The position numbers and the translations under genes are program-made. The notes below the pieces were generated by a model. The model had not been told where the DNA came from. It saw only the letters and a list, made by a program, of their open reading frames with translations, and ran no database searches. Positions 17,239 through 26,268 of a stretch of DNA of 64,000 bases are shown here, piece by piece (the first letter of the stretch is position 1; each line of letters opens with the position of its first letter). The DNA is from CADCTP01 sp963849885 (lineage in GTDB: Bacteria; Actinomycetota; Actinomycetes; Mycobacteriales; CADCTP01): positions 62,001 through 126,000 of the forward strand of contig CAWKIV010000008.1 of NCBI GenBank assembly GCA_963849885.1, in the 5' to 3' direction.

Positions 17239-17583
17239 GTGGCGCTGCACATCCGCGACGACGAGCTGCCGGGAAACAGCGAGTCCCGCACGTTCCTCGG
17301 TCGCGACCACGGCGGGGTGCCGGTGTCGTTCTTCGTCCAGGCCAGCGAGCCCGGGCACGGGCCCGGACCGCACCGCCACCCGTACGCCGAGGTGTTCGTG
17401 CTGCACGAGGGGTCCGGGTCGTTCCTGGCCGGCGAGGAGACCATCGAGGCGTCCGGCGGCTCGGTGGTGGTCGTGCCGGCCGGGGAGATCCACGGCTTCA
17501 CCGCCGCGCCCGGCGGTCCGCTGCGGATGACCTGCATCCACGTGCACGACCACATGATCACCGAGTGGGTCGAGCCCGACTGA
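17239..17583 (+). CDS. Cupin-domain protein
   Basis: A 114-residue single cupin. Motif 1 is GPHRHPYAEVFVLHEG and motif 2 is VVVPAGEIHGF, together supplying three His and one Glu metal ligands. GTG 17239 follows GAGGAGG. It ends 20 bases before the operator array of the next regulator. It is likely a small sensor or enzyme; the substrate is unknown. Confidence 0.8.
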   Translation: MALHIRDDELPGNSESRTFLGRDHGGVPVSFFVQASEPGHGPGPHRHPYAEVFVLHEGSGSFLAGEETIEASGGSVVVVPAGEIHGFTAAPGGPLRMTCIHVHDHMITEWVEPD

Positions 17584-17603
17584 GCCATGGCGGGACAGGT
17601 CAC

Positions 17604-17632
17604 GGTTGCCTGTCGGTTCCGTGGCGGTTCCA
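17604..17632 (+). promoter_or_regulatory. Predicted SARP operator: three GGTT heptamers at 11-bp period
   Basis: GGTTGCC (17604), GGTTCCG (17615) and GGTTCCA (17626) start exactly 11 bp apart. The array lies 57 bases upstream of the SARP regulator 2 start. TACTAC at 17674-17679 could be its -10 box. The array is probably bound by regulator 2 itself. Confidence 0.55.
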
Positions 17633-17688
17633 GCTCGAAGGGGACGGAGGCACTCGGCCTGGCCGGCTCCCGGTACTACGGTCGGGGC

Positions 17689-20391
17689 GTGGACTTCCGC
17701 GTGCTCGGGCCGCTGGAGGTGCGGGACGACGCCGGTGAGCGGGTCCCGCTCGGCGGGCCGCAGCCGGAGAAGGCCCTGGCGGCGCTGCTGGTCGCCGGGG
17801 GAGCCGTGGTCGGCCTGGACGAGCTGGTCGACGCGCTGTGGGACGGGGAGCCGCCGCGGACGGCGACCCACCAGGTGCACAAGCTGATCGCCGGCCTGCG
17901 CCGCCGGCTGCCCGGCGCGATCGAGACCGACGGCCCGGGCTACCGGATCCGGCTGGACGGCGCCGCGCTCGACCTCGCCGCCTTCACCGCGCTCACCGCC
18001 GCCCCGACGCCGGAGCGGCTCGCGGCGGCGCTCGCGCTGTGGCGGGGACCGGCGCTGGCCGGCCTGGACAGCCGGGTCCTGCGGGTGGCCGCGGCCCGGC
18101 TGGACGACCGCCGGCTGGCCGCGGTGGAGGCGGCCGCCGACCTCCGGCTGGCCGGCGGCGACCCCGGCGAGGCCGCCGCGCTCGCGGTGGAGCTGCCCGC
18201 GCTGGTCGCCGCGCACCCGCTGCGGGAGACGCTGCGGTGCCGGCTCATGGTCGCGCTCTACCGCTGCGGCCGGCAGGCGGACGCGCTGGCGGTGTACGCG
18301 GAGGCGCGCGCCCTGCTCGCCGACGAGCTGGGCGTCGACCCGGGCGCGGACCTGGCCCGGGTGCACCAGCAGGTGCTGCGGGCCGACCCGGCGCTCCGGG
18401 CCGGACCCGCGGCCGCCCGGCCCGCCGCCGGACCGCCGGCGCCGAGCACGCTCCCGTACGACCTGCCCGACTTCACCGGTCGCGCCGGCGACCTCGACCG
18501 GCTGCTGGGCCCCGCCGGCACGGTGGTGATCAGCGCGCTCGACGGCATGGCCGGCGTCGGCAAGACCGCGCTGGCCGTGCACGCCGCGCACCGGCTGGCC
18601 GGCCGCTACCCGGACGGCCAGCTGTTCTGCGACCTGCACGCGCACACCGCGGGCGCCCGGCCGCTGACCGCGAACGCGGCGCTGGGGCGGCTGCTGCGGA
18701 TGCTCGGGGTGCCGCCGGAGACCGTCCCGGACGACCTGGACGGGCGGGCGGCCCGGTGGCGGGCGGAGCTGGCCGGGCGGCGGGTGCTGGTGGTGCTGGA
18801 CAACGCGGCCAGCGCCGCCCAGGTCCGCCCGCTGCTGCCCGGCTCGCCGCACTGCCTGACCCTGGTCACCAGCCGGCGGCGGCTCGGCGTGCTGGACGGC
18901 GCGACCGTGCTGTCGCTGGACGTGCTGCCGCCGGCCGAGGCGCTGGCGCTGTTCGCCGCCGTCGCCGGAGCCGACCGGGTGGCCGCCGAGCCGGCGGCCG
19001 CGGCCGAGGTGGTCGGCCTCTGCGGGCAGCTGCCGCTGGCCATCCGGATCGCCGCCGCCCGGCTCGCGCACCGTCCGCAGTGGACGGTGGCCGCGCTGGC
19101 CGGGCGGCTGCGGGCGGAGAGCGGCCGGCTCGCCCAGCTCACCCTCGCCGACCGCGGCGTCAGCGCGGCCTTCGCCCTGTCGTACGCGCAGCTGGCCCCG
19201 GCCGAGCGGCGGCTGTTCCGGCTGCTGGGCCGGCACCCGGGCGCCGACTTCGACGCCTGGTCGGCGGCGGCGCTCGCCGACCGGTCGCCGGCGCAGGCCG
19301 AGGCCGGGCTGGAGGCGCTGGTCGACGCGCACCTGCTCCGGCCGGCCGGCCCCGGCCGGTACGCCTTCCACGACCTGCTCCGGGACTACGCCCGCGACCT
19401 CGCCCCGCAGGACGCCGAGCCGGCCCGCCGCCTGCACGGCTATCTGCTGGCCGCCGCGACCGCCGCCACCGACCTGGTCAGCCCGGGGTCGCGGCGGTTC
19501 GAGCCGGCGGTGGCCGACCCGCCGCGGCAGCTGCCGCCGCTGCCGGACCTGGACGCCGCGCTGGCCTGGCTGGCCGCCGAGCGGGCGACGCTGGTCGCGG
19601 TGGCGCTGGCCGACCCGGACTGGCAGCTGGCCTGCGTGCTGCGGGCGTACTTCGAGCACACCGGCGACTTCGCCGACTGGCGGGCCACCGCGGAGCACGC
19701 GCTCGACGCGGCCGCCGACAGTCCACTGGGGACGGTGCTGGTCCGGTTCGGGCTGGGCGCGCTGGCCATGTGGACCGGGCGGCTGGCCGAGGGCATGGCG
19801 CACTTCCGGCAGGCGCTGTTCGCCGTCGACCGCGACCCGGAGCTGGCCGCGGCCGCGCTGACCAGCCTCGGGATGCTGGCCCACCTGGCGCACCGGGACC
19901 GGGAGGCGGCCGGCTACCTGCGCCGGGCGCTGGCCACCGACCGCGGGCTGCGGATCGCGCCGCTGGCCCGCAACAACCTCGGGCTGGCCGAGGCCCGGCT
20001 CGGCCGCGGCGAGGCCGCCGTCGCGCTGCACCGGCAGGCGCTGGAGCAGGCCCGCCGGACCGGGAACGTGGCCGCCCTGCGGGCGGTCCTGCTCGGGCTG
20101 GGGGAGACCTCGCTGCGCCTCGGCCGGCCGGCGGCGGAGCCGTTCCGGGAGGCGCTGCGGCTGGCCCGGGCCGGCCGCTTCCGGATGCAGGAGGCGCTGG
20201 CCCTGGACGGGCTCGCGCACGCCACCGGCGAGCCGGTCTGGTGGCGGCAGGCGCTGGCCATCCTCACCGAGCTGGACGTCGCCGACCGGGCCGAGCTGGT
20301 CCGCCGGCACCTGGCCGACCCGGCCGGCCGCTGGTGCGACCTGTGCCGGGCCGCGCCCGCCCCGGCCGCCGCCCGGCCCGTCTCCGCCTGA
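17689..20391 (+). CDS. AfsR/SARP-family regulator 2 (winged helix, BTAD, NB-ARC, TPR)
   Basis: A 900-residue regulator. The N-terminal winged helix is DFRVLGPLEVRDDAG..., followed by BTAD (residues about 95-240). The NB-ARC NTPase has Walker A GMAGVGKTALA, RVLVVLDNAAS and VTSRRRLGVL. TPR-like helices fill the C-terminus, which ends in a CxxC near WCDLCRAAP. GTG 17689 is only a few bases after the presumed transcript start. The three heptamers upstream suggest self-regulation. The hydrolase 60 bases downstream on the same strand is a candidate target. Confidence 0.88.
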   Translation: MDFRVLGPLEVRDDAGERVPLGGPQPEKALAALLVAGGAVVGLDELVDALWDGEPPRTATHQVHKLIAGLRRRLPGAIETDGPGYRIRLDGAALDLAAFTALTAAPTPERLAAALALWRGPALAGLDSRVLRVAAARLDDRRLAAVEAAADLRLAGGDPGEAAALAVELPALVAAHPLRETLRCRLMVALYRCGRQADALAVYAEARALLADELGVDPGADLARVHQQVLRADPALRAGPAAARPAAGPPAPSTLPYDLPDFTGRAGDLDRLLGPAGTVVISALDGMAGVGKTALAVHAAHRLAGRYPDGQLFCDLHAHTAGARPLTANAALGRLLRMLGVPPETVPDDLDGRAARWRAELAGRRVLVVLDNAASAAQVRPLLPGSPHCLTLVTSRRRLGVLDGATVLSLDVLPPAEALALFAAVAGADRVAAEPAAAAEVVGLCGQLPLAIRIAAARLAHRPQWTVAALAGRLRAESGRLAQLTLADRGVSAAFALSYAQLAPAERRLFRLLGRHPGADFDAWSAAALADRSPAQAEAGLEALVDAHLLRPAGPGRYAFHDLLRDYARDLAPQDAEPARRLHGYLLAAATAATDLVSPGSRRFEPAVADPPRQLPPLPDLDAALAWLAAERATLVAVALADPDWQLACVLRAYFEHTGDFADWRATAEHALDAAADSPLGTVLVRFGLGALAMWTGRLAEGMAHFRQALFAVDRDPELAAAALTSLGMLAHLAHRDREAAGYLRRALATDRGLRIAPLARNNLGLAEARLGRGEAAVALHRQALEQARRTGNVAALRAVLLGLGETSLRLGRPAAEPFREALRLARAGRFRMQEALALDGLAHATGEPVWWRQALAILTELDVADRAELVRRHLADPAGRWCDLCRAAPAPAAARPVSA

Positions 20392-20451
20392 CGACCGGCC
20401 CGGTCGCCGGCGCTAGGTTGGGGGCCGCGGCCGTACGGAGGGGGCAGCGCC

Positions 20452-21322
20452 ATGAGCACCACGCTGAGCCACGACGTGCCGGGGGCGACCCTGGTCTACG
20501 ACGTGCGCGGCCCGCTGCCGCCCGCCGGCGGCCGCCCGCCGCTGCTGATGATCGGCTCGCCGATGGACGCCGCCGGCTTCGGCTCGCTGGCGTCGCACTT
20601 CGGCGACCGGACGGTGGTGACGCCCGACCCGCGCGGTCTCGGCCGCAGCGGCCGCACCGACGGCCGCACCGACCACGGTCCCGAGCAGCAGGCGGCCGAC
20701 CTGCACAGCCTCATCGGCGCGCTCGACGCCGGCCCGGTCGACCTGTTCGCCAGCAGCGGCGGGGCGGTGACCGCGCTCGCGCTGGTGGCGGCGCACCCCG
20801 GGGACGTGCGGACCCTGGTCGCGCACGAGCCGCCGATGCTGCCCGTGCTGCCGGACGCGGACCGGGCGCTGGCGGCCGAGCGCGCGGTGCAGGCCGCGTA
20901 CGCGGAGCGCGGCTTCGGGGCCGGGATGGCCGGCTTCATCGCGCTGTCGACGTGGCAGGGGGAGTTCCCCGAGGACTTCACCGGGCAGCTCCCCGAGCCC
21001 GGGGCAGTTCGGCCTGCCGGCCGAGGACGACGGCGCCCGCGACGACCCGCTGCTGTCCGGCCGGTCCAACGCGACCACCAGCTACCGCCCGGACCTCGAC
21101 GCGCTGCGTGCGGCGCCGACCCGGGTGGTGATCGCGGCCGGCTCCGAGTCGGAGGGCACGGTGACCGGGCGCGCCGCGGCCGCCACCGCCGCGGCCCTGG
21201 GCCGGCCGCTGGCCGTCTTCCCGAGCCACCACGGCGGGTTCCTCGGTGGCGAGTTCGGCCAGCAGGGGCAGCCCGAGGCGTTCGCGGCCCGGCTGCGCGA
21301 GGTCCTCGCCGGCGGCGGCTGA
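20452..21322 (+). pseudogene. Alpha/beta hydrolase, single frameshift
   Basis: The N-terminal part shows PPLLMIGSPMDAAGFGSLA, DPRGLGRSGR and LFASSGGAVTALAL; the nucleophile elbow reads ASSGG. The frame breaks at a GGGG run at 21000-21004: with one G removed it continues as GQFGLPAEDD and runs to AGSESEGTVTGRAA and FPSHHGGFLGG, with the catalytic His, ending at 21322. Relatives are continuous across this point. A homopolymer miscount is likely. Downstream of SARP regulator 2, same strand. Confidence 0.78.
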
Positions 21323-21399
21323 GCCCGCGGTCGGCCTTGACGGACGGGGTGCGACATGGGTCGATGGCTCCCGCCCGGTCCGTGCGGAAGGACAGTGCG

Positions 21400-21813
21400 A
21401 TGAAACCGGACGTGCAGGCGTACCTGGACAGGATCGCGGTGCCGGCCCGCCGCCGGGACGCCGGGACGCTGGCCGAGCTGATGGGCCGGGTCACCGGCGA
21501 GGAGCCCCGGCTGTGGGGGAGCATCGTCGGCTTCGGGCAGTACCACTACAAGTACGCCAGCGGTCGGGAGGGCGACGGGCCCGCGGCCGCGTTCGCGGCC
21601 CGGCGGTCGGCGCTGACCATCTACCTCCCCGACGGGGTCGGCGCGCACGCCGACCTGCTCGCCACGCTCGGCCCGCACACCACCGGCGTCGGCTGCCTCT
21701 ACCTCAAGGCGTTGCCGGACGTCGACCTCGGGGTGCTGGAGACTCTCCTGGCCCGGTCGTACGCCACCGTCACGGCCGGGACGTTCCCGCACCGGGCTCG
21801 CGAGTCCGGCTGA
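21400..21813 (+). CDS. DUF1801 domain protein
   Basis: A 137-residue protein of the YdhG/DUF1801 family. It contains WGSIVGFGQYHYKYASGREGD, SALTIYLPDG and GCLYLKALPDVDLGVLETLL, all typical. ATG 21400 follows GGAAGGA. The fold is known from structural genomics but no activity is established. Confidence 0.82.
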   Translation: MKPDVQAYLDRIAVPARRRDAGTLAELMGRVTGEEPRLWGSIVGFGQYHYKYASGREGDGPAAAFAARRSALTIYLPDGVGAHADLLATLGPHTTGVGCLYLKALPDVDLGVLETLLARSYATVTAGTFPHRARESG

Positions 21814-21828
21814 CCAGGAGGAGGAGCC

Positions 21829-21972
21829 GTGAGTGGTCGTCAGGTGGTCGTCCGCCGGGGCCGGCACCTCGGCTGGTGGGTCGAGGGCCGCTGGGCCTCC
21901 GGACGGCTGTTCATGATGACCTGGTGGCCGACCGAGGGCCTGGCCCGGGCGATCGGCCGGCTGGTCGACTGA
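21829..21972 (+). CDS. Small Trp-rich hypothetical protein
   Basis: A 47-residue frame beginning with GTG at 21829 behind a strong AGGAGGAGGAG site, 15 bases after the DUF1801 stop. It contains five Trp residues (GWWVEGRWASG, MTWWPTE). I do not recognise the family. The ribosome site and position suggest it is translated and co-transcribed with the DUF1801 gene. Confidence 0.5.
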   Translation: MSGRQVVVRRGRHLGWWVEGRWASGRLFMMTWWPTEGLARAIGRLVD

Positions 21973-22002
21973 CCGCGGCCGCCCGCCCGGGCGGGCCGGC
22001 GG

Positions 22003-22425
22003 CTAGAAGGCGACCACCCGCGCCGTGCCGGACACCTGGTGCACCTGGTAGGTCTGCAGCACCCCGGCCGGTCCGGGCGGCGGCACGAAGGCGCCGGACC
22101 GGTCGACGGTCTCCCACAGCAGCGTGTCGAAGTCGGCCTCGTCGCCCATCGCCAGCCGTACGGTCGGCACCAGCAGGGTGACCAGCCGGGAGAAGGCGTC
22201 CGGCACGGTCCGGACGACGACGCTGACCAGCTCGCCGACCGGCGTCGGCGTGCGCAGCAGATCCTCGCCCTGGAAGGCCAGGTCGAGCTCGGCGTCGTGG
22301 TAGGACAGCTGCGGCGCGCCGGTCAGGCTGGACCGCGCGTAGGTCACCCGGATCGGTCCGGAGATCTCGAAGAGGTTGGCCTCGGCCAGCGCGGTGCCGA
22401 CGGCGGTGGGTCGCTCGGTGGTCAT
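22003..22425 (-). CDS. Hypothetical protein
   Basis: A 140-residue protein beginning MTTERPTAVGTALAEANLFEISGPIRVTYAR. No signal peptide or membrane segment is seen; the composition suggests a soluble alpha/beta protein. It lies 75 bases downstream of the sigma factor gene on the same strand, so it may belong to that regulon. ATG 22425 follows GGGGGG. I do not recognise the family. Confidence 0.6.
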   Translation of the reverse strand: MTTERPTAVGTALAEANLFEISGPIRVTYARSSLTGAPQLSYHDAELDLAFQGEDLLRTPTPVGELVSVVVRTVPDAFSRLVTLLVPTVRLAMGDEADFDTLLWETVDRSGAFVPPPGPAGVLQTYQVHQVSGTARVVAF

Positions 22426-22500
22426 GGTGTGCCCCCCAGGCATGGGTGTGTCGGTTCTGATGCCCAGGAAGAGCAGCCCGCGGGGCCGTGCGATACACCG

Positions 22501-23355
22501 TCACGCGGATCGGCCGCGGCCGAGCCCGGCGCCGAGGTCGGCCAGCTCGGCGGCCAGCGCCCGGCAGTCCGGGCAGCCGGCGAGGTGGGCGTCCACCCGG
22601 GACCGCTGCCGGCCGGACAGGCCGCCGCGGACCCAGGCGCCGAGCCGGTCCACGGTGGCGTGCCGCCCGCCGGTGGCCTCGGCGCCGAGGTGCTCCTGCA
22701 GGTACGCCTGCCGCAGCCCCTCCCGGGCCCGGTACGCCAGCGCGGACACCCCGTTCGGGGTGAGGCCGAGCGCCGGCGCCAGCTCGGCCGGGCTCTCCCG
22801 CTCCACCTCGGTGCGCCACAGCACGGTCTGCCAGCGCTCCGGCAGCCGGGTGAAGGCGCGGGCGGCCAGGCTCGACTCCAGGTCCTCGACGGCGGTGTCC
22901 TGCCAGGGCACGCCCGGGTCGTGCCGGGTCATGTCGTCGGACAGCTCCACCCGGCGGCTCTGCCGGGCCCGGTCGTAGACGAGGTGGCGCAGCACGGTCA
23001 GCAGGTACGCCCGGAACGCCGTCTCCGGCCCGCCGCCGCGGCGCAGCCGGGTGAAGACCTTGGTGAACGCCTCGGCGACCACGTCGTCCGCCTCCGCCGG
23101 GCACCCGGCCAGCTGCCCGGCCAGCGCCCGGGCCGCCGCCAGGTGCCGGCGGTAGAGCAGCCCGTACGCGTCGGTGACCCCGGCGCGTACCGCGGCGATC
23201 AGCTCGGCGTCCTCCGGACCCGGCCCGCGCCCGCGTCGGGGCCGGGGTCGGCGAGGGGGACAGTCGGGTCCGGCACGGCACGCCCTCTCCGGGATGGCGT
23301 CGGCGACGCGAGGCGACTGCGGTCGACGGAACCACCCCTGGGGCGGGTGCACCAC
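22501..23355 (-). CDS. Sigma-70 family (ECF-like) sigma factor with C-terminal zinc-finger domain
   Basis: Region 2 runs AELIAAVRAGVTDAYGLLYRRH...EADDVVAEAFTKVFTRL, with FRAYLLTVLRHLVYDRAR. Region 4 is RLPERWQTVLWRTEVERESPAELAPALGL. The last 70 residues carry a zf-HC2-like VDAHLAGCPDCRAL, normally found in a separate anti-sigma factor. The start is uncertain: in frame only GTGs at 23355 and 23352 are available, overlapping the divergent promoter. A well-placed GTG near 23285 after GGAGAGG is out of frame by one. An indel near 23225-23235 would reconcile them. Confidence 0.75.
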   Translation of the reverse strand: MVHPPQGWFRRPQSPRVADAIPERACRAGPDCPPRRPRPRRGRGPGPEDAELIAAVRAGVTDAYGLLYRRHLAAARALAGQLAGCPAEADDVVAEAFTKVFTRLRRGGGPETAFRAYLLTVLRHLVYDRARQSRRVELSDDMTRHDPGVPWQDTAVEDLESSLAARAFTRLPERWQTVLWRTEVERESPAELAPALGLTPNGVSALAYRAREGLRQAYLQEHLGAEATGGRHATVDRLGAWVRGGLSGRQRSRVDAHLAGCPDCRALAAELADLGAGLGRGRSA

Positions 23356-23382
23356 ACCCCTACGGAGGTTTACGGTGCGGAG

Positions 23383-24042
23383 GTGCTCCCGTCCCCGATC
23401 TCCGTGGCGCTGGTCAACGACTACGACGTCGTGCTCGAGGGCCTGGCCCGCATGCTCGACCGCTACCGGGACCGGGTGGTCATCGTCGAGATCGACGCCA
23501 ACGAGGGCGTCGAGGACGCCGCCGACATCGTGCTCTACGACAACTTCGCCCAGCCCGAGTCCGACCGCGACGAGGTCCGGACCCTGGTGGCCAACCCCCG
23601 GGCGCGCCGGGTCGTCGTCTACACCTGGAACTTCCACCCGGAGCTGATCGAGAGCGCGCGCCAGCAGGGCGTGCACGGCTACCTGTCCAAGACGCTGTCC
23701 GCCCGCGACCTGGTCGCCGCGCTCGAAGCCGTGCACGCCGGCGAGCTGGTGGTCAGCGACGCGCCGCCGCGGGCCCGGACCGCGGCCGGGCTCGACTGGC
23801 CGGGCCGCACCGAGGGCCTCACCGACCGCGAGTCGGAGATCCTCGCCCTGATCACCCAGGGGATGAGCAACGCCCAGGTGGCCGAGCTGACCTTCCTCAG
23901 CCCCAACACGGTGAAGTCCTACATCCGCACGCTCTACCGCAAGATCGGGGCGGCCAGCCGCACCCAGGCCGTGCTGTGGGGGGTGGCGCACGGCTTCACC
24001 CCGGACCACCACCGCATCGAGCACTGGCGCGGCGGCCCCTGA
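23383..24042 (+). CDS. LuxR/NarL-type response regulator
   Basis: A 219-residue regulator. The N-terminal receiver-like domain (SVALVNDYDVVLEGLARML...VVYTWNF...GYLSKTLS) keeps the conserved Lys but has a modified acidic pocket, so it may be phosphorylation-independent. The C-terminal LuxR helix-turn-helix is GLTDRESEILALITQGMSNAQVAELT...TVKSYIRTLYRKIGA. GTG 23383 is chosen; no cognate histidine kinase is adjacent. It is divergent from the sigma factor. Confidence 0.83.
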   Translation: MLPSPISVALVNDYDVVLEGLARMLDRYRDRVVIVEIDANEGVEDAADIVLYDNFAQPESDRDEVRTLVANPRARRVVVYTWNFHPELIESARQQGVHGYLSKTLSARDLVAALEAVHAGELVVSDAPPRARTAAGLDWPGRTEGLTDRESEILALITQGMSNAQVAELTFLSPNTVKSYIRTLYRKIGAASRTQAVLWGVAHGFTPDHHRIEHWRGGP

Positions 24043-24067
24043 CCCGCGCCCCCGCGCTCGACGCCGG

Positions 24068-25765
24068 TCAGGACGGCTCGGCGGCGGCGCGGACCAGGAT
24101 GAGGGCGACGTCGTCGTGCCCGAAGCCGGGCCGGCCGGTCATCGCGTCGAGCAGGTCGTCGGCGAGGAGCTCGAGCGAGGGCTGGCCCCCGGCCCGGTGC
24201 AGGGCGGCGGCGAGCTGGGCGATCCCGTCGTCGAGGTCCTCGCGGGGCAGCTCGACCAGTCCGTCGGTGAACATCACCAGCGTGTCGCCGGGGCCGAAGC
24301 CGACCACGGTCTCGGTGAACCCGCCGACGCCCAGGCCGAGCGGGGCGGCCGGTCGCAGCCGCAGCGGCGCCACCTCGCCGGTGGCCCGGCGCAGCAGCGG
24401 CGGCAGGTGCCCGGCGCTGGCGAGGCGCAGCCGGTGCGCGGCCGGCTCCACCACCGAGTAGCAGGCCGTCGCGAACTGCGGCGCCGCCGGCTCGGCCAGC
24501 CGGCCGGAGCGGATCACCTCGGTGAGCTGGGCGTCGAGCAGGGCCAGCACCTCGACCGGCGGCAGCTGGGCGTGGCCGGCGGCGTGCATCGCGGCCCGCG
24601 CCTGGCCCATCACCGCCGCCGCGGAGATCCCGCGGCCGGCCACGTCGCCGATGCCGACGGCGACCCGGCCGCCGCCGAGGTCCTGCACGTGCCACCAGTC
24701 GCCGCCGACCTCGACGTCCGGGGCGCCGGCCAGGTAGCGGGCGGCCACGGCCAGCCCGGGCAGCGGGGGCGGGGCGACCGGCAGCAGCGCCCGCTGCAGC
24801 TGCAGCGCCGCCTCCCGCTGCCGCCGCTGCACCGACACCTGGCTGATCGCGGCGCCGGCCCGGGCCGTGACGTCGGACAGGAACGGCAGGTCGGCCGCCG
24901 TGAACGGGGCCCGGTCGGCGGCCGCGAGCAGCAGCAGGGCACCGGTCAGGCTGCCGGCGACGACCAGCGGCGCCACCGCGATGCTGTTCGCCGCCGCCCG
25001 GACCAGCCAGTCCGCGCCGGCCGGGTCCGGCGCGACCAGGGACAGCGTCTCCGCGTCCACCCGGACGACCACCGGCTCGCCGGACCGCAGGCTGCCCTCC
25101 CAGGGCGAGGGCTGCTCCCGGGCCGTCGGCGGCGGCAACGGGCCGAGCGCGGCGAGCCGGTCGGAGACGGTGACGACCTGCGGCGGGATCGGCTCGGGGT
25201 CGCGACCACGCTCCGGGATGACGTAGCACGCGGCCAGGTCGGCGACGTGCGGCACCAGCGCGTCGGTCAGCGCCTGCAGGCCCGACCGGGCGTCGGCGGC
25301 GCCGGTGAGCCGGGCCGACAGCGCGGCCAGCAGCCCGGACCGGTCCGCCGCCGCTTCGGCCCGGGCCTCCCCGGTGACGTCGATGGCCGTGATCACCAGG
25401 CCCACCGGCGGCTGCCCGGCGCGGGCCAGCGGCGCGACCACGTACCGGAGCACCACGCACTGCCCGGTCAGGTCCCGCACGTCGGACTGGCGGCGCGGCA
25501 CCTCCAGCGGCTCGCCGGTCGCCAGCACCCGGTCCAGGCGGTCCAGGCCGCCCGCGGTCACCTCCGGGTAGGCCTCGGCCAGCGGTGTCCCCGGCGGCCG
25601 GTCGCCGAACATGGCCCGGCTGGCCCGGTTCTGGTACGCGATGCGGTGGTCCGGCCCGAGCGTCACCACGACGATCGCGGGCGAGCTGTCCCAGGCCGGG
25701 CCGAAGGCGTCGGCGGGCGCGCCCAGGAAGGTTTCCTCCCGGAGCAGCGAGGCCTCGTCCACCAC
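24068..25765 (-). CDS. PAS-GAF-PP2C (SpoIIE/RsbU-type) serine phosphatase
   Basis: A 565-residue signalling protein. An N-terminal PAS domain (residues about 20-140, WDSSPAIVVVTLGPDHRIAYQNRA) and a GAF domain (about 150-320) precede the PP2C phosphatase, with VGGDWWHVQDLGGGRVAVGIGDVAGRG, FTDGLVE and GFGHDDVALILV supplying metal-binding Asp residues. Such enzymes dephosphorylate STAS antagonists to free a sigma factor. The STAS protein at 7583-7948 is a possible substrate (inference). Confidence 0.9.
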   Translation of the reverse strand: MVDEASLLREETFLGAPADAFGPAWDSSPAIVVVTLGPDHRIAYQNRASRAMFGDRPPGTPLAEAYPEVTAGGLDRLDRVLATGEPLEVPRRQSDVRDLTGQCVVLRYVVAPLARAGQPPVGLVITAIDVTGEARAEAAADRSGLLAALSARLTGAADARSGLQALTDALVPHVADLAACYVIPERGRDPEPIPPQVVTVSDRLAALGPLPPPTAREQPSPWEGSLRSGEPVVVRVDAETLSLVAPDPAGADWLVRAAANSIAVAPLVVAGSLTGALLLLAAADRAPFTAADLPFLSDVTARAGAAISQVSVQRRQREAALQLQRALLPVAPPPLPGLAVAARYLAGAPDVEVGGDWWHVQDLGGGRVAVGIGDVAGRGISAAAVMGQARAAMHAAGHAQLPPVEVLALLDAQLTEVIRSGRLAEPAAPQFATACYSVVEPAAHRLRLASAGHLPPLLRRATGEVAPLRLRPAAPLGLGVGGFTETVVGFGPGDTLVMFTDGLVELPREDLDDGIAQLAAALHRAGGQPSLELLADDLLDAMTGRPGFGHDDVALILVRAAAEPS

Positions 25766-25841
25766 GGCGACACGCTAGCGTCCCGCGTCCATCTCGGGGG
25801 CGGTCCTGGACACGGCGCGGCCGCTGCGCCACGGTGCCCGG

Positions 25842-26231
25842 ATGCGAGCGCGTACGGCGGACATGTGGTGGGGGACCGCGATCGAGGCGCCGGACCCCGG
25901 CGCCCTGGCCCGGTTCTACTCGGAGCTGCTCGGCTGGCCGATCGGCCACGAGGAGCCGGGGACGGCGGTCCTCGCCGCCCCGCAGGGTTCGGTGTACGTG
26001 GTCTTCCAGCAGGCGGACGGCTACCGGCCGCCGGTCTGGCCGCCGGTCGACGGGCAGCAGCGGACGATGATGCACTTCGACTTCCAGGTCGGCGACCTCG
26101 ACGCCGGCGTCGCCGAGGCCGTCGCCCTCGGGGCCACGGTGGCCGCCGAGCAGCCGCAGGACAACGTCCGGGTGCTGCTCGACCCGGCCGGCCACCCCTT
26201 CTGCCTCGTCCTTGACCAGGACGCCGACTGA
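25842..26231 (+). CDS. VOC family protein
   Basis: A 129-residue glyoxalase-fold protein: WWGTAIEAPDPGALARFYSELLGWPI at the start, MMHFDFQVGDLDAGVAEAVALGA in the middle and RVLLDPAGHPFCLVL at the end. ATG 25842 has no strong ribosome site. Substrate unknown. Divergent from the phosphatase gene. Confidence 0.8.
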   Translation: MRARTADMWWGTAIEAPDPGALARFYSELLGWPIGHEEPGTAVLAAPQGSVYVVFQQADGYRPPVWPPVDGQQRTMMHFDFQVGDLDAGVAEAVALGATVAAEQPQDNVRVLLDPAGHPFCLVLDQDAD

Positions 26232-26268
26232 CGGTCGGGTCGCGACCGGCCCGCCGTCCACCTGACCC

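Noticed and set aside
11079..20391. Antibiotic biosynthetic cluster, suggested by several SARP regulators and methyltransferases.
   Set aside because: No polyketide synthase, peptide synthetase, terpene cyclase, lanthipeptide or export genes are present.
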